A stretch of 64,000 nucleotides of DNA from contig CAMLDO010000004.1 of assembly GCA_946478865.1 (NCBI GenBank), positions 97,983 through 161,982 of the forward strand. The letters run 5' to 3'. Of this stretch, positions 52,000 through 61,936 are shown piece by piece. Source of the DNA: an uncultured Methylobacillus sp. (GTDB taxonomy: Bacteria > Pseudomonadota > Gammaproteobacteria > Burkholderiales > Methylophilaceae). Each line of letters starts with the position of its first letter. Position 1 is the stretch's first letter. Both the position numbers and the translations under genes were made by a program. The notes under the pieces are model-generated. The model saw only the letters and a list, made by a program, of their open reading frames with translations, searched no databases and was not told the origin of the DNA.

Positions 52000-52371
52000 A
52001 CTTTCGGCTTCGGCCCAAAGTCACACTTATGCCATCTCCGTGGCAACGGCGTTCTGGGGCTCCCCCTCTCCGGGACGCCACCCTAACTCAGGCCTGTTTC
52101 GGTAGTATTCGGCGGTGCCGGAACCATGTATCAGGAAGTAGTAAGGCGCGATCCGCGGATTGGAATTTCTCCAAAAAGCGGTTTGCAATAGACGATGCGC
52201 CACATATGGTTTCCCACACGGGTTGCGTAGATAGGAGCGCATCTGCGGGATAGCGCAATTGACGAAGTCACATTCGACATCAGCGCGCCAGGCAGAACTC
52301 CCTCGGTTCTACCGCAATGCATTCGCCGAATACTACCGAAACAGGCTTTCCCCTGCCTGCTTCAGAAGTTA
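52000..52371. other. Gene-free stretch between bpt and the 5'-nucleotidase gene
   Basis: No convincing gene is seen. The base composition looks less GC-rich than the flanks. A 71-codon minus-strand frame (52027-52242) reads MRSYLRNPCGKPYVAHR onward to GTAEYYRNRPELGW but has no clear ribosome site or known domain. The stretch contains the inverted repeat recorded at 52092-52346. It may be decayed mobile DNA. Confidence 0.5.
52092..52346. repeat. Perfect 23-base inverted repeat flanking about 209 bases
   Basis: The arm at 52092-52114 (begins GCCTGTTTCGGTAG, ends TATTCGGCG) is the exact reverse complement of 52324-52346. Outside the arms the sequences diverge at once and no target-site duplication is seen. 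Both arms can be read as coding AEYYRNR, so they may be duplicated ends of a lost gene, or the terminal repeats of a small non-autonomous element. No transposase is present. Confidence 0.75.
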
Positions 52372-53283
52372 TTACTCGTTGGCCACTCCATGCGGCACAT
52401 GACAGGTCGCCACATGTTGCCGTGCCGATTCGCAATGCTTGCTCTGATCGTCGAAGAAAATGTCCGCGCCGAAGGCTTGCAGGAAGGGTCCTTTGTCCTT
52501 GCCCGCGAGGAATAGCGCCTCGTCAATACGGATGCCCCAATGGCGCAAGGTTCTGATGACGCGCTCGTGTGCCGGCGCTCCCCGCGCAGTGACTAGTGCG
52601 GTGCGAATCGGCGACGGATCGGCCGGATATTCCGCCTGGATGCGATGCAGCATCGCGAGAAAATTCTTGAACGGCCCGCCGGATAAGGGCTCCCGCGCCG
52701 AAAGCACCTCGCTCTCGGAAAACGCTGCCAGCCCCCCATTCTTATAGATACGCTCCGCTTCATCCGAGAAGATCACCGCGTCACCATCGAAAGCGATGCG
52801 CAGCTGATCGGTTTCGTTGCGCCCGACATTGGAGGGCAGAATCGTCGCGGCCGCATAACCGGCTTCCAGCGCCTGCCGCACATCCACCGGATCCGCCGAG
52901 AGAAACAGGTGCACGCCGAAGGCCGGCACATAGCGGAACGGACTTTCTCCACGCGTGAACACCGCCCGCTCGATGCCAAGCTGGTGATGACGGATCGAAT
53001 TGAACACGCGCAAGCCGGTGTCCGCGCTGTTGCGCGACAGCAGAATAACCTCCACGCGGGCATCATTTCCCGGTTGATTGAGCGCGAGCAACTTGCGCGT
53101 CAGCCCGTAGGCGACGCCGGGTTCGAGCGGCACGTCCTCGTGCTCGATCTGGTAGCGGCAATACGCCTCCACCCCGTCCTTCTCGAAGACCGCGTGGCTC
53201 GCAGAGAGATCGAATAGCGCACGCGAGGCGATGCCGATCACGAGTTTGTTCTGTATTTCCATCGGGTTGGATTCATTTCCCAT
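52372..53283 (-). CDS. 5'-nucleotidase family protein (PF06189 type)
   Basis: A 303-residue protein resembling the bacterial 5'-nucleotidase family. It begins VIGIASRALFDLSASHAVFEKDGVEAYCRYQ; a HAD-like acid motif AFDGDAVIFSDEAE and the segment FFDDQSKHCESARQHV, with another Asp pair, are visible. It would remove phosphate from nucleoside monophosphates. Two starts are plausible (53283 and 53262); neither has a clear ribosome site. It diverges from tyrA, leaving about 70 bases for both promoters. Confidence 0.85.
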   Translation of the reverse strand: MGNESNPMEIQNKLVIGIASRALFDLSASHAVFEKDGVEAYCRYQIEHEDVPLEPGVAYGLTRKLLALNQPGNDARVEVILLSRNSADTGLRVFNSIRHHQLGIERAVFTRGESPFRYVPAFGVHLFLSADPVDVRQALEAGYAAATILPSNVGRNETDQLRIAFDGDAVIFSDEAERIYKNGGLAAFSESEVLSAREPLSGGPFKNFLAMLHRIQAEYPADPSPIRTALVTARGAPAHERVIRTLRHWGIRIDEALFLAGKDKGPFLQAFGADIFFDDQSKHCESARQHVATCHVPHGVANE

Positions 53284-53351
53284 GCTGATCGCCGAAGAAG
53301 TCCGGCGCCTCATCATGCTAGAATACCTCCCTTTTTTCTTGTCCGTACACC

Positions 53352-54218
53352 ATGCTCGACAAACTGGTCATAGTAGGCGTCGGCCTCATCGGCGGTTCCG
53401 CCGCGCTCGCCGCGCGTCGCGGCAAGCTTGCACGCCGCATTGTCGGTGTTGGGCGTGCCGGCGAAGGCATGAGCAATGCGATCGAACTGGGCGTGATCGA
53501 TGCCGCCGAACCGCTGGAACAGGCGGTCGCGAATGCCGACCTCGTGCTGCTCGCGATGCCGGTCGGCCAGATGCCGCAAGTAATGGCGGCGATGCGCCCG
53601 TATCTGGGCACGAAAACCCTTATAACCGACGCCGGCAGCACCAAGGGCGATGTGGCCCAGGCTGCTCGCGACCACCTCGGCGACGCCCTGCCCCGCTTCA
53701 TCCCGGGCCACCCGATCGCCGGTGCGGAGAAAAGCGGCGTCACGGCAGCGAAAGCCGAGTTGTTCGACAACAAGAACGTCGTCCTGACGCCGATATCCGA
53801 GAACTCAATGCGTGACGTCGACGCCATCGGCGACTTCTGGCGCGGCTGCGGTGCCCACGTGATCGAAATGTCGGTCGAACTGCATGACCGCATCTTTGCT
53901 GCCGTGAGCCATTTGCCGCACGTACTGGCCTTCGCGCTGGTCGAGGAAATCGCGCGCCGGCCCGACGCGGATCAATTATTCGCCTTTGCTGCCGGCGGCT
54001 TCCGCGACTTCTCGCGCATTGCCGGCAGCTCGCCCGAAATGTGGCGCGACATCTGCCTCGCCAACCGCACGGCCGTGCTGAACGAACTGGATGCTTACAT
54101 CGCCCGCCTGCAGCAAATCCGCAGTCTCATCGATGCAGAGAATGGCGCCGCCCTGGCCGAATCATTCGAACACGCCCGTAATGCCCGCAACTCGTGGGCC
54201 CACTCGCAAAGTAAATAG
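53352..54218 (+). CDS. tyrA: Prephenate dehydrogenase
   Basis: A 288-residue NAD-dependent enzyme that converts prephenate to 4-hydroxyphenylpyruvate in tyrosine synthesis. The Rossmann motif is [16 protein letters not shown], the loop TDAGSTKG binds cofactor and substrate, and [15 protein letters not shown] carries the catalytic His. It lacks a fused chorismate mutase or ACT domain. aroA begins one base after its stop, a standard betaproteobacterial arrangement. Confidence 0.94.
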   Translation: MLDKLVIVGVGLIGGSAALAARRGKLARRIVGVGRAGEGMSNAIELGVIDAAEPLEQAVANADLVLLAMPVGQMPQVMAAMRPYLGTKTLITDAGSTKGDVAQAARDHLGDALPRFIPGHPIAGAEKSGVTAAKAELFDNKNVVLTPISENSMRDVDAIGDFWRGCGAHVIEMSVELHDRIFAAVSHLPHVLAFALVEEIARRPDADQLFAFAAGGFRDFSRIAGSSPEMWRDICLANRTAVLNELDAYIARLQQIRSLIDAENGAALAESFEHARNARNSWAHSQSK

Positions 54219-54219
54219 T

Positions 54220-55503
54220 ATGGAAACCCTGAATCTTTCCCCCGTCCGTCGCGCCCAGGGCACGATCAAGCTGCCTGGCTCCAAGAGCATTTCCAATCGC
54301 ACGCTGCTGCTCGCCGCGCTCGCCGAAGGCACGACACATATCCGCGACCTGCTCGCCTCGGACGACACCGCGCGCATGCTGGACGCGCTCAAGATTCTCG
54401 GCGTGCCGCTGGAACAGACCGGTCCGGACGACTGGAAAGTCACGGGCATGGCCGGCGCATTCAAGGTGAAGGACGCTGACTTGTTTCTCGGTAACGCCGG
54501 TACCGCCTTCCGCCCGCTCACCGCCGCGCTTGCGCTCTCGGGCGGCCACTACAAACTGTCCGGTGTGCCGCGCATGCATGAGCGTCCGATTGGCGATCTC
54601 GTCGATGCACTGCGTCAGGCTGGGGCGGATATCCGCTATCTCGGCAACGATGGCTATCCCCCGCTGGAAATCTTCCCAGCCGCCGTGAGCGGCAGCAAGG
54701 TTTCCGTGCGCGGCAACGTGTCGAGCCAGTTCCTTACTGCGTTGCTCATGGCGCTGCCGCTGATCGGCCGCGAAATCACAATCGAAGTGGTTGGAGAGCT
54801 GATCTCCAAACCCTACATCGAAATCACGCTCAACCTCATGGCGCGCTTCGGCGTCACGGTACAGCGCAACGGCTGGCAGTCGTTCACCATCCCCGCCGGC
54901 AGCCGCTACCAAAGCCCGGGCGAGCTATGGGTGGAAGGCGACGCTTCGTCGGCATCCTATTTCCTCGCGGCGGGCGCAATCGGACAAGGACCGGTGCGCG
55001 TCGAAGGTATCGGCAAGCAAAGCATCCAGGGCGACGTGCGTTTCGCCGAAGCGCTGGAACTCATGGGCGCGACTCTCACCATGGGCGACAACTGGATCGA
55101 AGCCAGCTCGAAAGGCCAGCTCAAGGCGCTCGACCTCGACTGCAATCACATTCCCGACGCCGCGATGACGCTCGCGATTGCCGCGCTGTATGCCGACGGC
55201 ACCACCACGCTGCGTAATATCGCCAGTTGGCGCGTCAAGGAAACCGACCGCATCAGCGCGATGGCGACCGAACTGCGCAAGGTAGGCGCCACGGTTGAGG
55301 AAGGCGAAGACTACATCCGTGTCACCCCACCGGCCGCGCTCACACCGAATGCTGCCATCGACACCTATGACGACCACCGCATGGCAATGTGCTTTTCGCT
55401 GGTCAGCCTGGGCGAGGTGCCGATCACCATCAACGACCCGAAGTGCGTCGCCAAGACCTTTCCGGACTACTTCGACCGCTTCAGAGAGATCGTTCAGGCG
55501 TGA
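54220..55503 (+). CDS. aroA: 3-phosphoshikimate 1-carboxyvinyltransferase (EPSP synthase)
   Basis: A 427-residue shikimate-pathway enzyme. Diagnostic segments are [37 protein letters not shown] (the glyphosate-sensitive type loop) and [16 protein letters not shown] at the end, with [14 protein letters not shown] carrying catalytic residues. The frame is open into tyr[21 protein letters not shown] is the natural start. The last 10 bases overlap the end of the convergent DUF2061 gene. Confidence 0.95.
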   Translation: METLNLSPVRRAQGTIKLPGSKSISNRTLLLAALAEGTTHIRDLLASDDTARMLDALKILGVPLEQTGPDDWKVTGMAGAFKVKDADLFLGNAGTAFRPLTAALALSGGHYKLSGVPRMHERPIGDLVDALRQAGADIRYLGNDGYPPLEIFPAAVSGSKVSVRGNVSSQFLTALLMALPLIGREITIEVVGELISKPYIEITLNLMARFGVTVQRNGWQSFTIPAGSRYQSPGELWVEGDASSASYFLAAGAIGQGPVRVEGIGKQSIQGDVRFAEALELMGATLTMGDNWIEASSKGQLKALDLDCNHIPDAAMTLAIAALYADGTTTLRNIASWRVKETDRISAMATELRKVGATVEEGEDYIRVTPPAALTPNAAIDTYDDHRMAMCFSLVSLGEVPITINDPKCVAKTFPDYFDRFREIVQA

Positions 55504-55688
55504 ACGTGGACCGGTTCGCTATTGCCGAGACGCTGCCAGAACTTTTCATGGAAGAAGTAGGCCACCGTATTGCAGGCCGGCTCGACCAGGGCAATGGCAC
55601 CGCCTACGGCCACGCTGCCGGTCATGATGTAACCGACGCTGAACGCTACGGTAAAGTGCACGGCGGCAAATGAAAGCGTTTTCTTCAT
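55494..55688 (-). CDS. DUF2061 small membrane protein
   Basis: A 64-residue protein beginning [53 protein letters not shown], the compact DUF2061 pattern with two membrane helices and a conserved FFHEKxW segment. AAAGGAG lies six bases before the ATG. A good Fur-type box lies about 20 bases upstream of the start. It is antisense to, and overlaps, the end of aroA and interrupts an otherwise rightward gene series. Function is unknown. Confidence 0.85.
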   Translation of the reverse strand: MKKTLSFAAVHFTVAFSVGYIMTGSVAVGGAIALVEPACNTVAYFFHEKFWQRLGNSEPVHVHA

Positions 55689-55708
55689 GATGGACTCCTT
55701 TCTTAAGT

Positions 55709-55727
55709 GAGAACCATTATCATTAAC
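55709..55727 (-). promoter_or_regulatory. Fur box upstream of DUF2061
   Basis: The plus-strand sequence GAGAACCATTATCATTAAC matches the 19-base E. coli Fur consensus at 15 positions by eye. It lies 21 bases before the DUF2061 start and about 56 bases before the cmk start. Iron repression is the natural inference. Confidence 0.6.
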
Positions 55728-55782
55728 GCCAATGCATTTAACAAATTGATTGTTTAAAATTAGTAGATAGGAATTTTCAATA

Positions 55783-56442
55783 GTGTCCGTGATTCCAGTT
55801 ATCGCCATCGACGGCCCCTCCGCCTCAGGCAAAGGCACTGTGGCGCAACTCGTCGCGCAGAAGCTCGGTTATCACTACCTCGATTCCGGCGCTTTGTACC
55901 GCATCGTCGCACTCGCAGGCAAAAAACTGGGAATCGCATGGGGCGACGAGATGGCACTCGCGAAGATGGCCAGCGGACTGGAGATTCGTTTTGAGAACGG
56001 CGAAATCTATCTCAACGGCGAAACTGTCACGAGCGATGTGCGCACCGAGGAAATGAGTCGCGGCGCGTCCGAAGTGGCCGTGCATCCTGAAGTGCGTCGC
56101 GCGCTGGTCGACCTGCAGCGCAGTTTTCGCAAGGCACCGGGACTGGTAGCCGATGGACGCGATATGGGCTCGGTAATTTTTCCAGACGCAAAAACCAAGA
56201 TTTTCCTCACGGCAAGCGCCGAAGTGCGTGCTCAACGGCGTTATAAGCAGTTGATGGAAAAAGGAAACAATGCTAATCTAGACGACATTCTCCACGATTT
56301 GCAGATGCGCGATGCCCGCGACCGGGAACGGAAAGTGGCGCCGCTACAGCAATGCGAGGATGCCGAACTGCTCGATACGGATCATTTGACCATCGAGCAG
56401 GCGGTGCAGATGGCACTGAATTTCCACGCTGCACACAATTGA
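55783..56442 (+). CDS. cmk: Cytidylate kinase
   Basis: A 219-residue P-loop kinase that phosphorylates CMP and dCMP. Walker A is DGPSASGKGT; further family segments are YLDSGALYRIVAL, RSFRKAPGLVADGRDMGSVIFPDA and KIFLTASAEVRAQRRYKQ. It starts with GTG (SVIPVIAIDGPSASGK). The order aroA-cmk-rpsA-ihfB is conserved in proteobacteria. An intrinsic terminator follows. Confidence 0.94.
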   Translation: MSVIPVIAIDGPSASGKGTVAQLVAQKLGYHYLDSGALYRIVALAGKKLGIAWGDEMALAKMASGLEIRFENGEIYLNGETVTSDVRTEEMSRGASEVAVHPEVRRALVDLQRSFRKAPGLVADGRDMGSVIFPDAKTKIFLTASAEVRAQRRYKQLMEKGNNANLDDILHDLQMRDARDRERKVAPLQQCEDAELLDTDHLTIEQAVQMALNFHAAHN

Positions 56443-56452
56443 TTTTACAGGT

Positions 56453-56480
56453 CCATGAATCGCCAGGTTCATGGTTTTTT
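56453..56480 (+). terminator. Terminator or attenuator between cmk and rpsA
   Basis: A CCATGAA/TTCATGG stem with an eight-base loop followed by six T residues, 10 bases after the cmk stop. It could end the cmk transcript before rpsA or act within the rpsA leader. Confidence 0.7.
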
Positions 56481-56525
56481 AATCAGCCCCATCGCCAGAT
56501 GGGAATATTTAGGTAATTTAATTTA

Positions 56526-58229
56526 ATGGCTACTGCTTCCACCCAATCTCAAGAGAGTTTTGCCGCCCTTTTCGAAGAAAGCCTTTCCCGTCAGGAAATG
56601 CGTTCGGGCGAAGTGATCACTGCTGAAGTGGTCTCCGTCGACAGCGACTTCGTTGTCGTCAACGCAGGCCTCAAGTCCGAAAGCGTGATCCCCGCTTCCG
56701 AATTCCGTAACGACAAGGGCGAACTCGAAGTCAACGCCGGCGACTTCGTGAAGGTCGCAATCGAATCCCTCGAAGACGGCTTCGGTTCCACCAAGCTCTC
56801 CCGTGAAAAGGCAAAGCGCCTGGCTGCCTGGCTGGACCTGGAAGAAGCCATGGAAGAAGGCCGCATCGTCAAGGGCGTCATCAACGGCCGCGTCAAGGGC
56901 GGTCTGACCGTCATGATCAACGGCATCCGCGCGTTCCTGCCGGGTTCCCTGGTCGACATCCGTCCGGTCAAGGACACCACCCCGTACGAATTCAAGGAAT
57001 GGGAATTCAAGGTCATCAAGCTGGACCGCAAGCGCAACAACGTCGTGCTGTCCCGCCGTGCCGTCATGGAAGCGTCCATGGGCGCCGACCGCGAAGCCCT
57101 GCTGGCCAACCTCAAGGAAGGCGCAGTGGTCAAGGGTATCGTCAAGAACATCACCGACTACGGTGCGTTCGTGGACCTGGGCGGCATCGACGGCCTGCTG
57201 CACATCACCGACCTGGCATGGCGCCGCGTCAAGCACCCGTCCGAAGTGCTGACCGTGGGTGAAGAAGTCGAAGCCAAGATCCTCAAGTTCGACCAAGAGA
57301 AGAACCGCGTTTCCCTGGGCATCAAGCAACTGGGCGACGATCCGTGGGTTGCGCTGTCCCGCCGTTACCCGGTCGGCACCCGCCTGTTCGGCAAGGTGAC
57401 CAACCTGACCGACTACGGTGCGTTCGTTGAAATCGAACCGGGCATCGAAGGTCTGGTCCACGTGTCCGAAATGGACTGGACCAACAAGAACGTGCATCCG
57501 GCCAAGATCGTCCAGCTGGGCGACGAAGTCGAAGTCATGATCCTCGAGATCGACGAAGACCGCCGCCGCCTGTCCCTGGGCATGAAGCAGTGCAAGTCCA
57601 ACCCGTGGGACGATTTCGCCGCCAATCACAAGCGTGGCGACAAGGTCTCCGGCCAGATCAAGTCCATCACCGACTTCGGCGTGTTCATCGGCCTGAACGG
57701 CGGTATCGACGGCCTGATCCACCTGTCCGACCTGTCCTGGAGCCAACCGGGCGAAGAAGCGATCCGCAACTTCAAGAAGGGTGACGAAGTGGAAGCCGTG
57801 GTGCTGGCCATCGACGTCGAGAAGGAGCGCATCTCCCTGGGCGTCAAGCAACTGGACAACGACCCGTTCAACTCCTACACCACCAGCCACGACAAGGGCA
57901 GCATCGTGAAGGGCACCGTCAAGAGCCTGGATGCGAAGGGCGCTGTTGTGACCCTGGATGGCGATGTCGAAGGCTACCTGCGTGCGTCCGAAGTCTCCCG
58001 CGAGAAGGTGGAAGACATTCGCAACGTGCTGAAGGAAGGCGACGAAGTCGAAGCCCGCATCATCAACGTTGACCGCAAGAACCGCAGCATCAACCTGTCC
58101 ATCAAGGCCAAGGACGCTGCCGAGGAAGCCGATGCCATGTCGAAGTACACCAACGACAGCGGCAATGCCGGCACCACCAACCTCGGTGCACTGCTCAAAG
58201 CCAAGCTCGACAACAAAAACAACGAATAA
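56526..58229 (+). CDS. rpsA: 30S ribosomal protein S1
   Basis: A 567-residue protein made of six S1 RNA-binding domains; repeated signatures include [51 protein letters not shown] and [26 protein letters not shown]. It recruits mRNA to the ribosome. Codon use is strongly biased to a few C-ending codons, as in highly expressed genes. ihfB follows about 12 bases later. Confidence 0.97.
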   Translation: MATASTQSQESFAALFEESLSRQEMRSGEVITAEVVSVDSDFVVVNAGLKSESVIPASEFRNDKGELEVNAGDFVKVAIESLEDGFGSTKLSREKAKRLAAWLDLEEAMEEGRIVKGVINGRVKGGLTVMINGIRAFLPGSLVDIRPVKDTTPYEFKEWEFKVIKLDRKRNNVVLSRRAVMEASMGADREALLANLKEGAVVKGIVKNITDYGAFVDLGGIDGLLHITDLAWRRVKHPSEVLTVGEEVEAKILKFDQEKNRVSLGIKQLGDDPWVALSRRYPVGTRLFGKVTNLTDYGAFVEIEPGIEGLVHVSEMDWTNKNVHPAKIVQLGDEVEVMILEIDEDRRRLSLGMKQCKSNPWDDFAANHKRGDKVSGQIKSITDFGVFIGLNGGIDGLIHLSDLSWSQPGEEAIRNFKKGDEVEAVVLAIDVEKERISLGVKQLDNDPFNSYTTSHDKGSIVKGTVKSLDAKGAVVTLDGDVEGYLRASEVSREKVEDIRNVLKEGDEVEARIINVDRKNRSINLSIKAKDAAEEADAMSKYTNDSGNAGTTNLGALLKAKLDNKNNE

Positions 58230-58241
58230 GGCATGGACGCC

Positions 58242-58526
58242 ATGACCAAATCGGAGTTGATTGCCAAGCTGGCAGCTCGGTTCCCTCAGCTCGTCGTCAA
58301 GGACGCCGAGCTGTCGGTCAAAGCTATTCTTGACGCCATGTCGGATAAGCTGGCTTCCGGCAAACGCATCGAAATCCGGGGGTTTGGCAGCTTCAGTCTG
58401 AACTACCGTCCCCCGCGTCTCGGGCGCAATCCCAAGACCGGCGCCAAGGTGCAGGTACCCGAGAAGTATGTACCGCACTTCAAGGCCGGCAAGGAATTGC
58501 GCGAACGAGTGGATTTAGACGCGTAA
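58242..58526 (+). CDS. ihfB: Integration host factor subunit beta
   Basis: A 94-residue DNA-bending protein. The segments [26 protein letters not shown] and [28 protein letters not shown], with the DNA-intercalating Pro in the beta arm, are standard. The upstream ATG at 58233 adds three residues; [11 protein letters not shown] is the usual start, with AAGG nine bases upstream, and gives the exact length of E. coli IHF-beta. A terminator follows. Confidence 0.95.
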   Translation: MTKSELIAKLAARFPQLVVKDAELSVKAILDAMSDKLASGKRIEIRGFGSFSLNYRPPRLGRNPKTGAKVQVPEKYVPHFKAGKELRERVDLDA

Positions 58527-58545
58527 CCCGGTAGCGTGAGCAATG

Positions 58546-58579
58546 AAAAGCGGCAGGATGAAAGTCCTGCCGCTTTTTT
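58546..58579 (+). terminator. Terminator after ihfB
   Basis: An AGCGGCAGGA/TCCTGCCGCT stem with a six-base loop, preceded by an A-run and followed by a T-run, so it could act in both directions. Confidence 0.9.
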
Positions 58580-58617
58580 ATTTAGGGTCTTGTCCGCACT
58601 AATTGGTAAAATGCGCC

Positions 58618-58878
58618 ATGCGCTATTTTTACCTGATCGGCGGCTTCCTGCTGTTCCTGGCGACGCTGGGATTCGCCCTCAAGAATACTGTCCCGGTAAC
58701 GCTGCACTATTATTTGGGACTGGAATGGCATGCCCCTTTGATTCTGGTCATGCTGCTGGCTTTTTGCGCCGGCGCGCTGGCGGGCATCCTGGCCTGCCTC
58801 TCCCTAGTAATACAACAACGCCGCCGCCTGCTGGCGATACAACGCGAACTGCACGCTTTGCAGTCCAGGCAAGATTAA
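58618..58878 (+). CDS. lapA: LapA family (DUF1049) membrane protein
   Basis: An 86-residue protein with two membrane helices (about 3-22 and 40-64) and a basic cytoplasmic tail (QQRRRLLAIQRELHALQSRQD). The first helix and KNTVPVTLHYYLGLEWHAPL follow the LapA/YciS pattern. The chosen ATG is 15 bases inside a longer frame and gives the typical N-terminus MRYFYLIGG. lapB begins 17 bases downstream, the conserved pair that controls lipopolysaccharide synthesis. Confidence 0.9.
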   Translation: MRYFYLIGGFLLFLATLGFALKNTVPVTLHYYLGLEWHAPLILVMLLAFCAGALAGILACLSLVIQQRRRLLAIQRELHALQSRQD

Positions 58879-58895
58879 AACAATAGTCAAAATTC

Positions 58896-60065
58896 ATGGA
58901 ATTCGAATACTGGTGGCTGCTGGCCCTTCCCCTGTTCTTCCTGCTCGGCTGGATCGCCGCGCGCATGGACCTGAAACAACTGCTCACCGAATCCAGCGCC
59001 ATGCCCGCGGCCTATTTCAAGGGCCTCAACTTCCTCATCAAGGAACAGCACGACAAGGCCATCGAAGCCTTTATCGAAGCGGTACAGATCAACTCGGAGT
59101 CGCTGGAGCTGCATTTCGCGCTCGGCAGCCTGTTCCGTCTGCGCGGCGAAATCGACCGCGCCATCCATCTGCATAACAACCTGCTGGAGCGTCCGCAGCT
59201 GTCCGATATGCAGCGCTTCGCCATCATGGCCGAATTGGCGCAGGACTATCTCAAGGCCGGGCTGTTCGATCGTGCGGAAGAGTTGTTCCGTGCGCTGTGC
59301 GCCTCCCCCACCTATCGCCAGCCCTCGCTGCGCTCGCTGCTCGATATCTACATCCGCGAACGCGACTGGACACGCGCCATCGACACCGCCGCAGAACTCG
59401 AAGCGCAATCGGGTGTGCCGTTCCGCAAGGAAATCGCCCAGTTTCACTGCGAACTCGCGGTCGAAGCTGCCTCTGCGGCTGGAATGGATGCTGCAAGACA
59501 ACATCTGCAGCAGGCGCTGGGGGCCAATCCCGAGTGCGTTCGCGCCAATGTCATGCTGGGCGACATGCACGCCAACGCCGGCGAGCGGCTGGAAGCGATT
59601 GCCACCTGGAAGCGCATCGAACAGCAAAAGCCCCAATCTTTAGGCCTGGTTGCCTCACGCCTGCTCGAAAACTATATCGCGCTCGGCAAAACCAGCGACG
59701 GCCTCGAACTGCTCAAGCTGTGGATGGAAAAATACAGCCTCCCCTCCATCCTCAACATCATCTATGAAGCCACACTCAAACATGATGGCGCGGATGCTGC
59801 TGCCGAGCTCGCCCGTACCGAGCTCGTGCGCAAGCCCAGCCTGAACATTCTGGATCGCCTGCTACAGGCGCGCGAACTTGAAAAGAGCGGCGAAGAGCAG
59901 GATGTCGGCCTGATCAAGAAAACCGTCACGCACTTTCTCGGCAACACCCGCAGCTACTGCTGCAGCCAGTGCGGCTTCCGGGCACGCCAGTACTACTGGC
60001 AATGCCCGGGCTGCAACCACTGGGAAAGTTTCCCCCCGGAACCCAAGGAGCAACCCCTGCGATGA
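58896..60065 (+). CDS. lapB: LapB (YciM) lipopolysaccharide assembly regulator
   Basis: A 389-residue protein with an N-terminal membrane anchor ([21 protein letters not shown]), about nine TPR-like helix pairs and a C-terminal rubredoxin-type knuckle with CSQC and CPGC (about residues 355-373). In E. coli, LapB acts with FtsH to degrade LpxC. Its stop overlaps the pyrF start (ATGA). Length matches the family (about 389 residues). Confidence 0.95.
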   Translation: MEFEYWWLLALPLFFLLGWIAARMDLKQLLTESSAMPAAYFKGLNFLIKEQHDKAIEAFIEAVQINSESLELHFALGSLFRLRGEIDRAIHLHNNLLERPQLSDMQRFAIMAELAQDYLKAGLFDRAEELFRALCASPTYRQPSLRSLLDIYIRERDWTRAIDTAAELEAQSGVPFRKEIAQFHCELAVEAASAAGMDAARQHLQQALGANPECVRANVMLGDMHANAGERLEAIATWKRIEQQKPQSLGLVASRLLENYIALGKTSDGLELLKLWMEKYSLPSILNIIYEATLKHDGADAAAELARTELVRKPSLNILDRLLQARELEKSGEEQDVGLIKKTVTHFLGNTRSYCCSQCGFRARQYYWQCPGCNHWESFPPEPKEQPLR

Positions 60066-60766
60066 GCACCCCGCATTCCGACCCCAAGATTGTCGTCGCA
60101 CTGGATTTTGCAGAAGCGAAACCGGCACTGGATTTCGTAGACCGCCTCGACCCGGCACTGTGCCGAGTCAAAGTCGGCAAGGAACTGTTTACCGCCGAAG
60201 GCCCCCGTTTCGTGGAGGAACTGGTCAAGCGCGACTTCGGCGTGTTCCTCGATCTCAAGTTTCATGACATTCCCAACACAGTCGCAAAGGCTTGCGAAGC
60301 CGCGAGCAAACTGGGGGTGTGGATGGTAAACGTACATGCCTCTGGCGGTCGTGCCATGATGGAAGCCGCGCGCAATGCTGTGGAAAAATCTGCTCACCGA
60401 CCTCTTCTGATTGCCGTGACGGTATTGACCAGCATGGACCAGGCGGCGCTCAATGAGATCGGCGTGGCCGGCGACCTCAAGGATCAAGTGCTGCGCCTTG
60501 CAACGCTGACCGAACAGTCCGGCCTGGACGGCGTGGTCTGTTCCGCCCAGGAAGCACCGCTGCTACGCCAGCACGTTCGCAAGGATTTCTGCCTCGTAAC
60601 GCCCGGCATACGCCCCGCCAGCGCCAGCAAGGACGACCAGTCCCGCGTCGTCACACCCGCGGATGCGCTGCGTCAAGGCGCCAGCTACCTCGTGATTGGC
60701 CGCCCGATTACCCAAGCGCAGGACCCGATCGCGGCCTTGACGGCCATCCATGAGGAAATCACCTAG
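60062..60766 (+). CDS. pyrF: Orotidine 5'-phosphate decarboxylase
   Basis: A 234-residue TIM-barrel enzyme that makes UMP from OMP. The catalytic tetrad region is visible as VALDF and [11 protein letters not shown] (Lys and Asp), and LVTPGIRP and [11 protein letters not shown] bind the phosphate. The start [16 protein letters not shown] overlaps the lapB stop; the longer in-frame extension lies within lapB. Confidence 0.95.
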   Translation: MSTPHSDPKIVVALDFAEAKPALDFVDRLDPALCRVKVGKELFTAEGPRFVEELVKRDFGVFLDLKFHDIPNTVAKACEAASKLGVWMVNVHASGGRAMMEAARNAVEKSAHRPLLIAVTVLTSMDQAALNEIGVAGDLKDQVLRLATLTEQSGLDGVVCSAQEAPLLRQHVRKDFCLVTPGIRPASASKDDQSRVVTPADALRQGASYLVIGRPITQAQDPIAALTAIHEEIT

Positions 60767-60851
60767 TTGTAGGCTGCAAGCTTCTCCATATAATCAATTT
60801 CGAGGAGGCATTCGCCTCCTCGAATTCATGATTCATCAGGAGATAAACAAT

Positions 60852-61163
60852 ATGAACAAACTCTTGCTTGCATGCCTGCTTTCCCTTTCCTTCTCCGCAG
60901 TTGCAGCCGTAGACCTCAATTCGGCTTCGCAAGCCGAACTCGAAACGGTCAACGGCATAGGTCCGAAGAAAGCCCAGGCCATTATCGATTACCGCAAGAA
61001 AAACGGCTCTTTCAAGTCGGTGGATGATCTGGACAACGTTCCCGGCTTCGGCAAGAAATCGGTCGACACAGCCAAAAAGGATTTAACCGTCGGCAATGCC
61101 AAAGCCGCCAGCAGTGGCAAGACGGCCGCATCCAAGACTATCAAGGAAAAAGCCGGAAACTAA
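60852..61163 (+). CDS. ComEA-like helix-hairpin-helix protein
   Basis: A 103-residue protein: a signal peptide (1-18, ending VAA-VD), one HhH domain (about 20-75) with VDLNSASQAELETVNGIGPKKAQAIIDYR and a second hairpin VPGFGKKSV, then a Lys/Ala-rich tail. This is the ComEA pattern; family members bind incoming DNA in natural transformation, although short ones are often uncharacterised. It begins 85 bases after pyrF; AGGAG lies upstream of the ATG. A terminator follows. Confidence 0.88.
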   Translation: MNKLLLACLLSLSFSAVAAVDLNSASQAELETVNGIGPKKAQAIIDYRKKNGSFKSVDDLDNVPGFGKKSVDTAKKDLTVGNAKAASSGKTAASKTIKEKAGN

Positions 61164-61184
61164 TCAGGCACCTCCTTGAGCATC

Positions 61185-61207
61185 AACCCGCTTCGGCGGG
61201 TTTTTTT
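61185..61207 (+). terminator. Terminator after the ComEA-like gene
   Basis: An AACCCGC-TTCG-GCGGGTT hairpin with a TTCG tetraloop followed by a run of seven T residues overlapping its end. Confidence 0.9.
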
Positions 61208-61267
61208 ACTCTGGATTTCCTTTTCGTCCTGATTCACAAATCCTAGTTATGTTGCAGGAGGCCTCGG

Positions 61268-61834
61268 TTGAAAATAGTTTTGATGAGACATGGAAAGCCC
61301 ATGATCAACAAGCACCTTCGGTTGAATGCAACGGAGTTTGGTGCTTGGGTTGAGAAATACAACATTGCAGGTATCGATACCCGGCACGAGCCCCCACGAG
61401 AAGCAATCGAACAAGCTAAGCAATGCGCTATGACCGTGTGCAGCAATCTTGCACGCTCCCTGGAGTCAGCAAAAATCCTTGGGGTCAAACACATAGGCCT
61501 TTGCTCCCCCATGTTTCGAGAGATGGATATGCCTCATGCGACATGGCGCTTGCCAAGGCTCTCTCCAGCTATATGGTTGATATTTTTTCGATTTGCCTGG
61601 GTATTCGGATATTCAGCCAACACGGAGTCATTCAAAGCCGCGAAGGCAAGGGCACGTAATTGTGCGGAACAACTCGCAGGAATCTCCTCAACTTACGGTA
61701 CGGTTTTGTTCGTTGGTCATGGCTCGCTAAATTTGTTCATCGCCAAATATCTCAAGCGCATGGGATGGGTATGCTCTGAAAAGCCGCCAAGGAAGTATTG
61801 GGAGCATAGCATTTTCACCCTACCCCCCCCGTGA
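61268..61834 (+). CDS. Histidine phosphatase superfamily protein
   Basis: A 188-residue protein with the RHG signature (KIVLMRHGKPM), a VCSNLARSLESAKILG segment and the second catalytic His in LFVGHGSLNLF, so it belongs to the phosphoglycerate-mutase-like phosphatases. It starts with TTG, supported by a perfect AGGAGG five bases upstream. The gene looks less GC-rich than its neighbours and uses more A/T-ending codons, suggesting recent arrival. A short hydrophobic stretch (AIWLIFFRFAWVFG) is unusual. The substrate is unknown. Confidence 0.82.
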   Translation: MKIVLMRHGKPMINKHLRLNATEFGAWVEKYNIAGIDTRHEPPREAIEQAKQCAMTVCSNLARSLESAKILGVKHIGLCSPMFREMDMPHATWRLPRLSPAIWLIFFRFAWVFGYSANTESFKAAKARARNCAEQLAGISSTYGTVLFVGHGSLNLFIAKYLKRMGWVCSEKPPRKYWEHSIFTLPPP

Positions 61835-61892
61835 GCCGTCGTTAGCCAGCTTCGCAGCCTGCCGCCAATGGGGCTGCTTCGTTGATAGGCAA

Positions 61893-61927
61893 ACAACAAA
61901 AAAACCCGCACGCGGGGCTTGTTGTTA
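61893..61927 (-). terminator. Terminator of the glycine-zipper gene
   Basis: Reading leftward, a hairpin built on CCCG/CGGG is followed by seven T residues; flanking AACAACAA and TTGTTGTT can extend the pairing. It lies just after the minus-strand gene's stop. Confidence 0.8.
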
Positions 61928-61936
61928 AATCAGGAC

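Noticed and set aside
52027..52242. A 71-codon minus-strand frame between bpt and the 5'-nucleotidase gene
   Set aside because: No clear ribosome site or known domain, and it includes one arm of the inverted repeat. It is described as part of the gene-free stretch instead.
56523..58478. A 651-codon minus-strand frame opposite rpsA
   Set aside because: It mirrors the strongly biased codons of rpsA and has no ribosome site or recognisable domain. Ribosomal protein S1 explains the region fully.
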